This document shows positions 63,586 through 64,000 of a stretch of 64,000 nt of DNA, in pieces; position 1 is the first letter of the stretch; each line of letters begins with the position of its first letter. The notes beneath the pieces are model-generated. The model did no database searches. It was not told the DNA's origin and was given only the letters and a program-made list of their open reading frames with translations. A program made the translations under genes and the position numbers. This DNA comes from Zoroaster sp. YZ-2022 (Eukaryota > Echinodermata > Asteroidea > Forcipulatida > Zoroasteridae): positions 27,727,064 through 27,791,063 of the forward strand of contig CM055819.1 of NCBI GenBank assembly GCA_029582265.1. The letters run 5' to 3'.

Positions 63586-63734
63586 ACTGAATAACAATTC
63601 AACATTAAAATATTTTTTTTACCGACAAATCGGCCCAAAACGGGAATAGGTCTACCCAGTTGGAGATTGTTTCCCTCCATCCTTATCAAAATTTAAAAAC
63701 ATTTATAGAATGGAGAGGTCTACAGGATGGATTT

Positions 63735-63970
63735 GCTCTGTTGAAAGAGAAGAAACAAAATTGGTTATCACCAGAATATCTAAATGATATAAATAACTTA
63801 CTTTGTGTAAAGTTGATATACATATCAATCAAGATGAGAAATAATTCCTTTTGAAGGGCTTTCATCTTAGAGAAAACAGGAATTGTTTAATAATGTTGAA
63901 TTTGCAAACAATTGCAGTTGCCGCCCGGAAAACATTAAAAAAGTAATAATTTTTCATCGTTTTCTCAAAA
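63735..63970. repeat. Interspersed repeat, 'ACCAGAATAT..TTTCATCTTAGAG' family
   Basis: ATATCAATCAAGATGAGAAA, GCTTTCATCTTAGAGAAAAC and CAGGAATTGTTTAA match 6,290 and 37,500. Confidence 0.4.
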
Positions 63971-64000
63971 ACTTAATAACATTATTGTGGTGAAACTTTC

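Overview
This 64-kb window looks like eukaryotic, probably invertebrate deuterostome (echinoderm or hemichordate-like), nuclear DNA. It is AT-rich, its genes are split by GT..AG introns, and it is packed with short transposons, tRNA-derived SINEs and satellites. The taxon is an inference from the style of the genes and repeats. No rRNA gene, true tRNA gene, CRISPR array or bacterial operon is visible.

Layout. (1) 1-9.4 kb holds no gene I can support, only scattered repeats. (2) 9,439-22,233, minus strand: a complete five-exon METTL23-type SAM-dependent methyltransferase gene (238 aa predicted). Its exons join in frame at every junction. Its introns carry a 71-bp minisatellite, a 22-bp minisatellite, SINEs, nested MITEs, a hAT-like MITE with a perfect 8-bp target duplication, and truncated copies of two of its own exons. 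(3) 23.1-23.5 kb: three tiny hairpin transposons, each flanked by a 9-bp target duplication. (4) 23,884-31,641: a 7.76-kb foldback structure. Its two unequal arms are built from ~200-bp tandem repeats that switch orientation near 26,710, and both ends carry matching unique ends of about 340 bp. (5) 33.8-64 kb: a cluster of three alpha-L-fucosidase (GH29, FUCA-type) genes. Copy A is on the minus strand (33,841-44,163, nine coding exons, 468 aa). Copy B is on the plus strand (45,410-51,525, eight coding exons, 461 aa). Copy C is on the plus strand (53,969 to beyond the window, six exons seen). A and B are head to head across 1.25 kb; B and C are in tandem.

The three fucosidases keep the signal peptide, the HWG and KHH(E/D)GF motifs and the WSDG nucleophile motif, so all look functional as secreted or lysosomal fucosidases. 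Their exons show a patchwork of near-identity (B and C in exon 3, A and B in the [11 protein letters not shown] exon) beside clearly diverged exons, which suggests gene conversion. Copy A has one additional intron in its first coding region.

Most of the remaining DNA is mobile: SINEs with AAT tails (one expanded to about 105 perfect AAT units), hAT-like MITEs, a 3.86-kb TIR element in copy C, and Penelope-like remnants with a GIY-YIG-type C-terminal fragment and hammerhead-like cores. The candidates most worth following are the foldback/satellite element, the trio of 9-bp-TSD hairpins, the exon fragment sandwiched by MITEs in METTL23, and the conversion mosaic in the fucosidase cluster.
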